Source: an uncultured Pelagibacteraceae bacterium (GTDB lineage Bacteria; Pseudomonadota; Alphaproteobacteria; Pelagibacterales; Pelagibacteraceae). From it: a stretch of 64,000 bases of DNA. The stretch is from NCBI GenBank assembly GCA_902599805.1, contig CACKGP010000004.1, forward strand, positions 1 to 64,000, written 5' to 3'. The position numbers and the translations under genes were made by a program. Shown piece by piece: positions 54,190-63,121 of the stretch; the stretch's first letter is position 1; each line of letters opens with the position of its first letter. Under the pieces are notes generated by a model, which did not search any database, was not told the origin of the DNA, and saw only the letters and a program-made list of their open reading frames with translations.

Positions 54190-54218
54190 TTGAAGTACTG
54201 AATTTTATCAAACATAAT
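54190..54218 (+). promoter_or_regulatory. Predicted sigma-70 promoter of aapJ
   Basis: TTGAAG (54190-54195) and CATAAT (54213-54218) are 17 bp apart, with a strong Shine-Dalgarno (AGGGGAT) at 54262-54268 before the ATG at 54274. It lies in the 204 bp gap between tRNA-Arg and aapJ, where nothing else stands out. Confidence 0.5.
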
Positions 54219-54273
54219 AAGCGAAATTACATACAAATGTAATTTATTGTTAACAATAAAAAGGGGATAAATA

Positions 54274-55311
54274 ATGCTAAGAACATTAAAAGCGTTGGTT
54301 TATTTGCTTACTTCAATTGCACTATTAGTTAGTTTCGAAACTAGTGCGTTTGCAAAAAAATCAAAAACTCTTAAGAAAACTCAGAAGATGGGTTTTGTAA
54401 GATGTGGTGTCTCTCAAGGTCTTCCGGGATTTTCTAATGCTGATGCATCAGGAAACTGGACAGGCGTTGACGTAGATCTATGTAGAGCTGTTGCAGCCGC
54501 TACTCTTGGCGATTCTGGAAAAGTTAAATTTTTTCCATTAAGCGCAAAAGAAAGATTTACAGCACTTACATCTGGTGAAATAGACGTCTTATCAAGAAAT
54601 ACTACTTGGACATTATCAAGAGATGCTGACATTGGTTTAACTTTTGTTGGTGTAAACTTCTATGATGGACAAGGTTTCATGGTTAGAAAAAGTTCTGGTA
54701 TTACATCTGTAAATCAATTTAAAGCAGGTGTATCAGCTTGTACAAACTTAGGTACAACAACAGAGCTTAACATGAGGGACTTTTTTAATTCTAAAGGAAT
54801 TAAATATGAGCCAGTAACTTTTGAAAAAGCTGACGAAGTCGTAGCTGCATATGATGCAGGAAGATGCGATACTTACACTACTGACAAATCTGGTCTAGCA
54901 GCTCAAAGAATTAAATTGAGCAAGCCAGATGATCATATAGTGTTACCAGAAACAATCTCTAAAGAACCATTAGGACCTGTTGTAAGACAGGGTGATGCTG
55001 TTTGGGAAGATATTGTTAGATGGTCACTAAACGTTATGATCGAAGCAGAAGAGTACGGTATTACATCTGCTAATGCTGACAGCATGAAATCTTCAGACAA
55101 TCCAGCAGTAAAAAGATTAGTTGGAGCTGAAGGTGAATTAGGAGCAGCATTTGGTCTAGATAACGACTGGAGCTTAAGAATTATCAAGCAAGTTGGTAAT
55201 TACGGTGAAAGCTATAAACGAAATATAGCTGATACTGGAATTTTACCAGACAGAGGTCCAAATCAACTTTGGACTAAAGGTGGTATACTTTACGTTCCAC
55301 CAGCAAGATAA
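54274..55311 (+). CDS. aapJ: General L-amino acid ABC transporter binding protein
   Basis: This 345-residue family-3 binding protein has a signal peptide (ending near SAFAKKSK) and KMGFVRCGVSQGLPGFS, the AapJ/YhdW-like WTGVDVDLCRAVAAATLG, FFPLSAKERFTALTSGEIDV, and FYDGQGFMVRK. It binds amino acids in the periplasm for AapQMP. A strong ribosome site precedes it and a rho-independent terminator follows the stop, as expected for a very abundant protein. Confidence 0.95.
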   Translation: MLRTLKALVYLLTSIALLVSFETSAFAKKSKTLKKTQKMGFVRCGVSQGLPGFSNADASGNWTGVDVDLCRAVAAATLGDSGKVKFFPLSAKERFTALTSGEIDVLSRNTTWTLSRDADIGLTFVGVNFYDGQGFMVRKSSGITSVNQFKAGVSACTNLGTTTELNMRDFFNSKGIKYEPVTFEKADEVVAAYDAGRCDTYTTDKSGLAAQRIKLSKPDDHIVLPETISKEPLGPVVRQGDAVWEDIVRWSLNVMIEAEEYGITSANADSMKSSDNPAVKRLVGAEGELGAAFGLDNDWSLRIIKQVGNYGESYKRNIADTGILPDRGPNQLWTKGGILYVPPAR

Positions 55312-55337
55312 TTGCTAATAATTATTACTAAAAAGAA

Positions 55338-55366
55338 AGGGCTAGATTTATCTGGCCCTTTTTTTT
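55338..55366 (+). terminator. Rho-independent terminator between aapJ and aapQ
   Basis: AGGGCTAGA (55338-55346) pairs with TCTGGCCCT (55351-55359) around a TTTA loop, nine pairs with one G-U, and eight Ts run from 55359 to 55366. It lies 27 bp after the aapJ stop and 14 bp before aapQ. It should stop most transcripts after the binding protein. Confidence 0.88.
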
Positions 55367-55380
55367 ATACATAAGAAAAG

Positions 55381-56532
55381 ATGAATTTAAGAATTAAAAG
55401 TATTATTCCCCAATTATTAACACTGTTATTTGTGGTAGCAGTGATAGGCTTTTTCACTATTAATGCACAACTGAACATGGAAGAGAGAGGTATTGATTTC
55501 GGTTATGGATTTTTAAACCAGGAGTCATCATTCGATGTTCAATTTTCATTGATAGAATATGATGGTTCTCATTCCTATGCAAAAGCATATTTAGTTGGAT
55601 TATTAAACACTATTTTAGTTTCAGTTTTAGGTATTATTTTTTGCACTATAATTGGTGTAATTGTTGGTATAGCAAGATTGTCTCCAAATTATTTGATAAG
55701 AAATACTGCTGCTTGGTATGTTGAATTTTTTAGAAATGTTCCATTGCTGTTACAAATATTTTTCTGGTACTATGCTGCTTTAAGAGCATTACCTTTACCT
55801 GAAAATACAGAACCTCTATTTGGCGTTACTTATTTAACCGTTAAAGGTTATTATATTCCACGTTTAATTTGGGAAAATTTTGATATCTTAATTTATTCAA
55901 TTTTAGCCTCGATAATCTCTATTGTTTTCATAAGAAATTATGCGAGAAAATTACAAGAGGAAAAAGGTCAACAGCTTCCAGTTTTTTTGATTTCAGTTGG
56001 ATTACTATTAATACTTCCAGCGATAACATTTATAACTGGAATGGTTCAATTAGACGTTTCATTACCAGTTTTAAAACAATTGTCTAAAACGTCTTTTATA
56101 TACGCTGAAGGTATAAGTGTCCCACCAGAATTAATAGCATTAGTATTAGCTTTATCTCTATACACTGCTACTTTTGTTGCAGAATGTGTAAGGGCAGGGA
56201 TTCAAGGTATTAGCAAAGGGCAGAAAGAAGCAGCTGCCTCAGTAGGCTTAACACCTAATCAAATTCTCAAACTTGTTATAATGCCTCAAGCTTTAAGAAT
56301 AATTATTCCACCAACTACCAATCAATATTTAAATTTAACCAAAAATTCATCATTAGCAGCAGCTATAGCTTATCCTGATCTTGTCTTGGTTTTTGCTGGT
56401 ACTGCATTAATGCAGACTGGTAGAGCAATTGAGATAGTTTCAATAACAATGTTAACTTATTTAACCTTAAGCTTATCAATATCAATTTTAATGAATTGGT
56501 ATAACAAAAAAATAGCAATTAAAGAAAAATAA
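55381..56532 (+). CDS. aapQ: General L-amino acid ABC transporter permease AapQ
   Basis: This 383-residue HisM-family permease has a long N-terminal part with a first helix, LVGLLNTILVSVLGIIFCTIIG, WYVEFFRNVPLLLQIFFWYYA, and the coupling motif GQKEAAASVGLTPNQILKLVIMP. It pairs with AapM to form the channel. It is larger than simple HisM proteins, as AapQ/YhdX proteins are. Follows the terminator; aapM begins 1 bp later. Confidence 0.94.
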   Translation: MNLRIKSIIPQLLTLLFVVAVIGFFTINAQLNMEERGIDFGYGFLNQESSFDVQFSLIEYDGSHSYAKAYLVGLLNTILVSVLGIIFCTIIGVIVGIARLSPNYLIRNTAAWYVEFFRNVPLLLQIFFWYYAALRALPLPENTEPLFGVTYLTVKGYYIPRLIWENFDILIYSILASIISIVFIRNYARKLQEEKGQQLPVFLISVGLLLILPAITFITGMVQLDVSLPVLKQLSKTSFIYAEGISVPPELIALVLALSLYTATFVAECVRAGIQGISKGQKEAAASVGLTPNQILKLVIMPQALRIIIPPTTNQYLNLTKNSSLAAAIAYPDLVLVFAGTALMQTGRAIEIVSITMLTYLTLSLSISILMNWYNKKIAIKEK

Positions 56533-56533
56533 A

Positions 56534-57808
56534 ATGATTAATATTAATATTTTAAAACCAACTAGTTCTAACTTTCAAACCTATTTATATATAGGTTCAG
56601 CTCTTATTTTTTTAGGTATTTTTGATGTTTTCTTGAGAAGTTTTTTTAATATTAATTATTTAACTTTTTTACCTGACTCGTTAAATTTATTTTTCCCTTT
56701 GATAATAGGTTTAATTGGTTTGCAAATGATAAGGCTTGAATATTCAGGTAATAGACTAGTCGATAAAATTAACCAAAATATAAATAATAATTCATTCAAT
56801 GCGGGATTAACTTTAATAATTATATTTCTTACTCTTTTAATAATTCCACCAGCTTTAGATTGGATGATACTTGAAGCAACGATTTCTGGTGACACAAAAG
56901 AAGCATGTGTAGCAACAGAAGGAGCTTGCTGGACATATATAAAAGTATGGTTCAGAAGATTTATGTACGGCATGTATCCTAATGATTTTCACTGGAGAAT
57001 AAACACTGCATTCATTGTTTTAATTGCATTTGCATTTGTAGGTTATTTTATGAGAGGTAAATTAAAAAATTATATAACTTTTTATTATGCAATTCTTTAT
57101 CCAATAATCGCATTTATTATTATTAATTTTTTAATTTCAGGAGGTTCTTTTGGTCTTGAGTGGGTTGAAACTAATGCATGGGGAGGATTATCTTTAACAT
57201 TTATTGTCTCATTCTTTGGCTTAATTTTTTGTTTTCCTTTAGGAATGATTTTAGCTCTGGGAAGAAGATCTGAATTACCAATTATTAAATATATTTCAAT
57301 TGGTTATATTGAGTTTTGGAGAGGCGTTCCATTGATTACAGTTTTATTTATGTCATCTGTAATGTTTCCAATGTTCTTACCGTCTGACGCTTTTGTAGAT
57401 AAACTTATTAGAGTGATTGCAGCGATTATACTTTTCGAGGCCGCTTATGTTGCAGAGGTTATAAGAGGTGGTTTGCAAGCTTTACCAAGAGGACAATATG
57501 ATGCCGCTAAATCTTTAGGAATGGGTTATTGGAAAATGCAAATTTTCGTAATTCTTCCACAGGCATTAAAATTAGTAATACCTGGAATTGCAAATACATT
57601 CTTAGCACTAGTGAAAGACACACCATTAATTTTTGTTGTTGGCCTATCTGAAGTGGTCGGAATGTTGCAAATGGCTAAAACAAATCCTAAATGGCTCGGA
57701 TATGCCATGGAAGGCTATATATTTGCCTCTATATTATTCTGGGCAATTTGTTATGCTATGAGTAAATATAGTCAGTATTTAGAATTAAAATATAAAACGG
57801 AAAGATAA
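56534..57808 (+). CDS. aapM: General L-amino acid ABC transporter permease AapM
   Basis: This 424-residue HisM-family permease has four extra N-terminal helices before the canonical core: [36 protein letters not shown], and the coupling motif [23 protein letters not shown]. This is the AapM/YhdY layout. It completes the heterodimeric channel with AapQ. Spacing is 1 bp to both aapQ and aapP, so the three are one transcript. Confidence 0.94.
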   Translation: MININILKPTSSNFQTYLYIGSALIFLGIFDVFLRSFFNINYLTFLPDSLNLFFPLIIGLIGLQMIRLEYSGNRLVDKINQNINNNSFNAGLTLIIIFLTLLIIPPALDWMILEATISGDTKEACVATEGACWTYIKVWFRRFMYGMYPNDFHWRINTAFIVLIAFAFVGYFMRGKLKNYITFYYAILYPIIAFIIINFLISGGSFGLEWVETNAWGGLSLTFIVSFFGLIFCFPLGMILALGRRSELPIIKYISIGYIEFWRGVPLITVLFMSSVMFPMFLPSDAFVDKLIRVIAAIILFEAAYVAEVIRGGLQALPRGQYDAAKSLGMGYWKMQIFVILPQALKLVIPGIANTFLALVKDTPLIFVVGLSEVVGMLQMAKTNPKWLGYAMEGYIFASILFWAICYAMSKYSQYLELKYKTER

Positions 57809-57809
57809 A

Positions 57810-58544
57810 ATGTCAGAGTCAATTATACAAATGAAGGAAGTTAACAAGTGGTTTGGTGATTTTCAGGTTTTAAAAGACATTAATCTTGAAGTTAAGGAAA
57901 AACAGAAAATAGTGGTGTGTGGTCCATCTGGTTCTGGAAAATCAACATTGATTAGATGTATTAATAGGCTTGAAGAACATCAAAAAGGACAAATAATAGT
58001 TGATGGCAATGAATTATCTGAAAAAACAAAAGATATAGAAAAGATTAGAGCAGAAGTCGGAATGGTTTTTCAACAATTTAATTTATTTCCACACTTATCA
58101 ATTTTAGATAATTGTACATTAGCTCCTATTTGGGTAAAGAAAACTCCGAAAAAAAAAGCAGAGGAATTTGCCATGAAACAGTTAGAACAAGTTCAAATAG
58201 CTGACCAAGCATCAAAATTTCCAGGACAACTTTCTGGAGGACAACAACAAAGAGCAGCTCTTGCAAGAGCGTTATGTATGGAACCAAAAATTATGCTTTT
58301 TGATGAACCAACATCAGCCTTGGACCCTGAAATGATCAAAGAAGTTTTAGATGCAATGGTAAATCTTGCAAAAGCCGGTATGACAATGATTGTTGTCACT
58401 CACGAAATGGGTTTTGCCAAAGAAGTAGCTGATGAAGTAGTTTTTATGGACGAAGGAATGATAGTTGAAAGAGCAAAAACAAATGATTTCTTTGCAAATC
58501 CAAAAAATGAAAGAACGAAACTTTTCTTAAGCCAAATACTTTAA
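57810..58544 (+). CDS. aapP: General L-amino acid ABC transporter ATPase AapP
   Basis: This 244-residue polar-amino-acid ABC ATPase has Walker [11 protein letters not shown]-loop [16 protein letters not shown], signature [15 protein letters not shown], Walker [16 protein letters not shown] and the switch His in [12 protein letters not shown]. All family motifs are intact. It is the last gene of the aapJQMP locus. Confidence 0.96.
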   Translation: MSESIIQMKEVNKWFGDFQVLKDINLEVKEKQKIVVCGPSGSGKSTLIRCINRLEEHQKGQIIVDGNELSEKTKDIEKIRAEVGMVFQQFNLFPHLSILDNCTLAPIWVKKTPKKKAEEFAMKQLEQVQIADQASKFPGQLSGGQQQRAALARALCMEPKIMLFDEPTSALDPEMIKEVLDAMVNLAKAGMTMIVVTHEMGFAKEVADEVVFMDEGMIVERAKTNDFFANPKNERTKLFLSQIL

Positions 58545-58570
58545 AATTTTCTGTTTTCACAAAGAAAATT

Positions 58571-59266
58571 ATGAGAAAAATTATTATATTTTTAACTTTA
58601 TTTAATATAATTCTTTTTCCAAATTTTTTATTAAGTCACGTAAATCATTACGGTAATTTAAAATTCCTAGAGTATGAAATTTACCTAAATAATGAACTAA
58701 TTGGCACCCATATTTTTAATTTTAAAAAAGAAAAAGACAAATTCTCTGTAACAAGCAAAGGGTATTTCAAAGTAAAAAAACTTGGTATAGATTTAATGAA
58801 TTATAGTACCACAACAAAAGAAACTTATTTAAATGAACAATTAAATAGTTTTATTTCTGAAACATTTCAAAACGATAAAAGAAAATATGTTAATTTAAAG
58901 CTAAATAATAATGAAAAAATGTTTGATATCGATGGTTCTTCCTTTAAAGGACGAACAGATAGCAATAATATTATTGGAAGCTGGTGGAATCATGAAATTA
59001 TTAACAAAAATGTCCAAATTAGCGCTGTTTCTGGAAGAATATTGCCTCAAAAAAATAAATTTCTAGGAAAAGAGAATATAATTTTATTTGATAGAAAATA
59101 TAATGCGTTGAAATTTCACTTTTTATCTAATGATAATGCACCTTTAAAAAAAAAGAAAATAAATTTTAACCTTTGGTATGATGCAGAAAGTCTTTTATGG
59201 TTAAAAATGTCTTATGAAAAATTAGGTCAGTGGGAATATAGACTGAAAAATCATGCTTTTTTTTAA
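58571..59266 (+). CDS. DUF6134-like exported protein of unknown function
   Basis: This 231-residue protein has an N-terminal hydrophobic signal segment (about 3-22). The rest alternates beta-strand-like stretches: LKFLEYEIYLNNELIGTHIF, NIIGSWWNHEI, and the C-terminal NFNLWYDAESLLWLKMSYEK. The pattern resembles the DUF6134 family of predicted periplasmic proteins, whose function is unknown. It follows aapP by 26 bp on the same strand and may be read through from it. Confidence 0.65.
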   Translation: MRKIIIFLTLFNIILFPNFLLSHVNHYGNLKFLEYEIYLNNELIGTHIFNFKKEKDKFSVTSKGYFKVKKLGIDLMNYSTTTKETYLNEQLNSFISETFQNDKRKYVNLKLNNNEKMFDIDGSSFKGRTDSNNIIGSWWNHEIINKNVQISAVSGRILPQKNKFLGKENIILFDRKYNALKFHFLSNDNAPLKKKKINFNLWYDAESLLWLKMSYEKLGQWEYRLKNHAFF

Positions 59267-59423
59267 TTGGGAACAAATCTTGTCCTATATTTTCTATATA
59301 AGTCAACCCCTTTTCGAAGATATTTTAAGGTCAATCAGACCCAAAAAAAAATTATTTTTACTGTTGCCTAAAATGATTTTTTCATGTTCAATTTAATTAT
59401 TTCAAGAGTTAATTAAGGGGATA

Positions 59424-59789
59424 ATGGAAGAAACTTTTAACACGCATATGGGTAAAAGACTGAGAATGCGAAGACTATCTCTTGGCTTAACTCAAACTAA
59501 AGTTGCAAACGCAATAAACGTAACATTTCAACAAATTCAAAAATATGAAAAAGGGACTAACGGAGTAAGTTCTAGTAGACTTATGCAACTTGCAAATTTT
59601 CTAAAAGTTCCAATCACTTACTTTTATGAAGATTTTCCTTCTTATAAAGTAGAAGGCTCAAGTGATTTCAATAATACTGATCTAAATTATTCTTTTTTAG
59701 TCAAAACATTTTCTAAACTATCCGATACAGATAAAAACAAGTTAATTCAGCTATTAAGAAATTCTACAAATCTTAAAGAAACAGGTTAA
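59424..59789 (+). CDS. XRE-family transcriptional regulator
   Basis: This 121-residue protein has a Cro/CI-type helix-turn-helix at about 9-65 (GKRLRMRRLSLGLTQTKVAN, FQQIQKYEKGTNGVSSSRLM) and then a short variable C-terminal part. Such small XRE regulators are common in alphaproteobacteria and often control surface or stress genes. A strong Shine-Dalgarno (GGGG, 59417-59420) precedes the start, unusual for a regulator here, and a 157 bp gap upstream holds no site I can name. Confidence 0.9.
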   Translation: MEETFNTHMGKRLRMRRLSLGLTQTKVANAINVTFQQIQKYEKGTNGVSSSRLMQLANFLKVPITYFYEDFPSYKVEGSSDFNNTDLNYSFLVKTFSKLSDTDKNKLIQLLRNSTNLKETG

Positions 59790-59808
59790 AAACAATTAAT
59801 TGAGTATT

Positions 59809-59884
59809 TGGCTCCTCGGGCAGGACTCGAACCTGCGACCAATTGATTAACAGTCAACTGCTCTACCAACTGAGCTACCGAGGA
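59809..59884 (-). tRNA. tRNA-Asn (anticodon GTT)
   Basis: The 76-base gene on the minus strand has acceptor stem TCCTCGG/CCGAGGA, D-arm GCTC/GAGC, anticodon loop CTGTTAA (GTT; plus-strand AAC at 59849-59851), a T-arm with GGTTCGAGTCC, discriminator G and an encoded CCA. Confidence 0.97.
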
Positions 59885-59923
59885 ATAGAAAAAGAACATA
59901 CATTTTTAAAAAAATTAAAACAA

Positions 59924-60325
59924 CTAATTATTTAAAGCTCTTAATAAAGTTTTTAAAGGTAAAAGCAAACACTCTTTTCTAGATAAATTGGTTTTATTCA
60001 TTATTTTTTTAAATGATAACCATTTACTGATTTTCAAATTTTTCTGATTTTTAAATAAAGTGTTAGAATTTTTCAAAAAATTTACTGTTTCTTTGACTGA
60101 TTTATTTTTAGATTTTTTAGCTAATAAACTTGCCGATGCATTACAATAAATACAAAAGTTACCTTGATATTTAAGATTAATTATTTTTTCGTTTTTTACT
60201 TGAATATATATTTTTATATTATCACCACATGTTGAACTCTTCGAATTTGAATAATGAGAGTAATTATCAAGATGTCCATAATCTTTATTATTTGACGCAG
60301 TTTTAAAAATTTCTTTATCAATCAT
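59924..60325 (-). CDS. NifU-N/IscU-like iron-sulfur scaffold protein
   Basis: This 133-residue protein has three cysteine motifs of the IscU/SufU fold in the right order: STCGDNIKIY (Cys followed by Gly-Asp), FCIYCNASASLLA, and SRKECLLLPLKTL. Scaffold proteins build Fe-S clusters from cysteine-desulfurase sulfur. Elsewhere this family is part of suf or isc operons; here the gene is alone between tRNA-Asn and tRNA-Cys. Start at 60325 gives a normal N-terminus. Confidence 0.82.
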   Translation of the reverse strand: MIDKEIFKTASNNKDYGHLDNYSHYSNSKSSTCGDNIKIYIQVKNEKIINLKYQGNFCIYCNASASLLAKKSKNKSVKETVNFLKNSNTLFKNQKNLKISKWLSFKKIMNKTNLSRKECLLLPLKTLLRALNN

Positions 60326-60341
60326 AAAATACTAATCATTT

Positions 60342-60415
60342 TGGAGGCCACGCCCAGAATCGAACTGGGATAGAAGGATTTGCAATCCTCTGCGTAACCA
60401 TTCCGCCACGTGGCC
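60342..60415 (-). tRNA. tRNA-Cys (anticodon GCA)
   Basis: The 74-base gene on the minus strand has acceptor stem GGCCACG/CGTGGCC, anticodon loop TTGCAAA (GCA), a T-arm with AGTTCGATTCT, the discriminator U73 typical of tRNA-Cys, and an encoded CCA end. Confidence 0.97.
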
Positions 60416-60487
60416 ATACTAGATTAATATAGGTTTATTTATAAAAATAAAGCTAGAAGTTTGCAAATATTATTAATATTTATAAGT

Positions 60488-63121
60488 ATGAGTTTTGATA
60501 AATATAATCATCAAAAAGTAGAAACAAAAATATATTCATATTGGGAAAAAAATAACTTATTCAAACCTAAGAAAAACAAACGTACTTTTTCAATTGTAAT
60601 CCCTCCTCCAAACGTAACCGGTAGCTTGCACATGGGGCATGCATTAAATAATTCATTACAAGATGTTTTGGTTAGATTTCATAGAATGAATAACTATGAG
60701 ACTTTATGGCAACCTGGCACTGATCATGCCGGAATAGCAACCCAAGCTTTAGTTGAAAAAAATTTAAAAATTCAGGGTATTGATAAAAATCAAATTGGAA
60801 GAGAAAAATTTATAAAACGAGTTTGGGAATGGAAGGATGAATATGGTGGAAAAATAATCAATCAACTTAAAAAATTAGGCTGTTCATGTGATTGGTCAAG
60901 AAATGCATTTACAATGGATAAAAATTTATCAAACTCTGTTGTAAAAGTATTTATTGAACTTTATAAAAAAAATTTAATATATAAAGCCAAAAAACTAGTA
61001 AATTGGGATACAGTTTTAAAAACAGCAATATCTGATCTAGAAGTCGATCAAAGAGAAGTAAGTTCAAAACTTTATTATATAAAGTATAAAATAGAAAATT
61101 CATCTGAAACAATTACTATTGCCACTACTAGACCAGAGACCATGCTTGGTGACACAGCTATTGCAGTTAGTCCTAATGATAAAAGATATTTCGATTTAGT
61201 TAATAAGTTCGCAATACTACCTATTGTTGGAAGAAAATTAAAAATAGTTCAGGATAATTATGCTGATCCGGAGCAGGGTAGTGGTGCTGTTAAAATTACG
61301 CCAGCTCATGATTTTAATGATTTTGAAGTTGGTAAAAGACACAAGCTTAAATCTATTAATATTTTTACTGAAGATGGAAAAATTAATAATAATGCTCCGA
61401 ATGAATATATCGGTTTGGACAGATTTGAGGCTAGAAAAAAAATAATTGATAAATTAAAAGAATTACAAATCTTTGAAAAAGAAGAAACCATAAAGAACAA
61501 AGTGCCTTACGGCGATAGATCTAATTCTGTAATTGAACCATTTTTGACCGAACAATGGTTTTGTGATGCAAAAAAATTATCTATTAAGGCTAAGAAAATT
61601 GTTAAAAAAAAAGATACAAATTTTTTTCCATCAAATTGGTCTAAAACATATTTTCAATGGATGAACAACATTGAGCCCTGGTGTATATCTAGACAACTTT
61701 GGTGGGGACATCAAATTCCTGCTTGGTATGGCCCGGATAAAAAAATATTTGTTGCAGAAAATCAAAAGAAAGCAGAACTATTAGCTAAAAAATTTTATAA
61801 AAGAAAAACAAATTTAAAAAGAGACCCAGATGTACTTGACACATGGTTTTCATCAGGTCTATGGCCATTTGCTACACTAGGGTGGCCTGATAAAAACTAT
61901 TATTTAAAAAAATTTTATCCAACATCAGTTTTAGTAACAGGTTTTGATATAATTTTTTTCTGGGTTGCAAGAATGATGATGCTAGGTATGGAATTTTTAA
62001 ATAAAGAACCCTTTAAAGAAATTTATGTTCACGCGCTAGTAAGAGATGAAAAAGGTCAAAAAATGTCTAAATCAAAAGGAAACGTTATTGATCCTTTAGT
62101 GCTTATAGATAGTTATAGTGCAGATGCTTTAAGATTTACTTTGTTATCTATGGCATCACCAGGTAGAGATGTAAAACTTTCAGAACAAAGAGTAAAAGGA
62201 TATAGAAATTTTTTAACGAAAATATGGAACGTTAATAATTTTCTTAAAGTAAATAAATGTACATTTGACGGGGTCATTAAACCTAAAAACCTCAAACTTA
62301 ATATTAATAAATGGATTTATAACGAACTTATTGAAACAAAAATTTTAACAGAAAACTCTATTAAAAATTATCGTTTCGATGAAGCTGCAAAAACTATTTA
62401 TAAATTTGTTTGGAATACTTATTGCGACTGGTACTTAGAACTCTCCAAAACCATTTTACTTTCTAAAAATAACTCAGATATTAAAGAGATAAAAACGACA
62501 TCTGGTCAGGTTTTTAAGGAAATATTAATATTATTACATCCATTTATACCATTTATTACAGAGGAACTATGGATAAGAAATAAATTGAAAACAAAAAATA
62601 CTAAATATCTAATGTATTCCAATTGGATAAGTCTAAAGAAATTAAAAACTGACAAAAGTATTCAAAGTGTTAATGAGATTATAGAGTTAATATCAAGTGT
62701 GAGATCGTTTAAAAATGAACTCAATGTAAGTCCAGGGTCATTTGTAGATATATCGATAGAGAAATTGGATAAAAAAAAACAAACGTTATACTTAAAAAAC
62801 GAAATAATAATTAAAAAACTAGGTAGAATTAATTCAATCTTCAAAAAAGATATGTCAAAACAATCAGCAAATTTAGTATTTGGTGGTCAAATATTAAAAT
62901 TATATTTTGATAAAAGTATCGATCTTGAATTGATTAGACAAAATTTATTAAAAAAACAAAGCAAAATACAACAAGATTTAGATGTAGTGAATAAAAAATT
63001 AAATAATTCTAGTTTTGTAAAACGTGCACCAAAGCATATTGTAGAACAAGAAAAAAATATCTATAATAATTTAAAAATTAATATTAAAAAGATTACTTTT
63101 ACATTAAATAGTTTAAAATGA
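60488..63121 (+). CDS. valS: Valyl-tRNA synthetase
   Basis: This 877-residue class I synthetase has the HIGH-type PPPNVTGSLHMGHALNN, the editing-domain TTRPETMLGDTAIAVSP, the WCISRQLWWGHQIPAWYG segment, DTWFSSGLWPF, and the KMSKS motif GQKMSKSKGNVIDP. The C-terminal coiled coil (about 810-877) is the normal ValS tail. I chose ATG 60488 (MSFDKYNHQKVE); a frame from 60461 would add nine hydrophobic residues. Its stop overlaps ilvD by 4 bp, linking charging of tRNA-Val with the branched-chain pathway. Confidence 0.96.
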   Translation: MSFDKYNHQKVETKIYSYWEKNNLFKPKKNKRTFSIVIPPPNVTGSLHMGHALNNSLQDVLVRFHRMNNYETLWQPGTDHAGIATQALVEKNLKIQGIDKNQIGREKFIKRVWEWKDEYGGKIINQLKKLGCSCDWSRNAFTMDKNLSNSVVKVFIELYKKNLIYKAKKLVNWDTVLKTAISDLEVDQREVSSKLYYIKYKIENSSETITIATTRPETMLGDTAIAVSPNDKRYFDLVNKFAILPIVGRKLKIVQDNYADPEQGSGAVKITPAHDFNDFEVGKRHKLKSINIFTEDGKINNNAPNEYIGLDRFEARKKIIDKLKELQIFEKEETIKNKVPYGDRSNSVIEPFLTEQWFCDAKKLSIKAKKIVKKKDTNFFPSNWSKTYFQWMNNIEPWCISRQLWWGHQIPAWYGPDKKIFVAENQKKAELLAKKFYKRKTNLKRDPDVLDTWFSSGLWPFATLGWPDKNYYLKKFYPTSVLVTGFDIIFFWVARMMMLGMEFLNKEPFKEIYVHALVRDEKGQKMSKSKGNVIDPLVLIDSYSADALRFTLLSMASPGRDVKLSEQRVKGYRNFLTKIWNVNNFLKVNKCTFDGVIKPKNLKLNINKWIYNELIETKILTENSIKNYRFDEAAKTIYKFVWNTYCDWYLELSKTILLSKNNSDIKEIKTTSGQVFKEILILLHPFIPFITEELWIRNKLKTKNTKYLMYSNWISLKKLKTDKSIQSVNEIIELISSVRSFKNELNVSPGSFVDISIEKLDKKKQTLYLKNEIIIKKLGRINSIFKKDMSKQSANLVFGGQILKLYFDKSIDLELIRQNLLKKQSKIQQDLDVVNKKLNNSSFVKRAPKHIVEQEKNIYNNLKINIKKITFTLNSLK

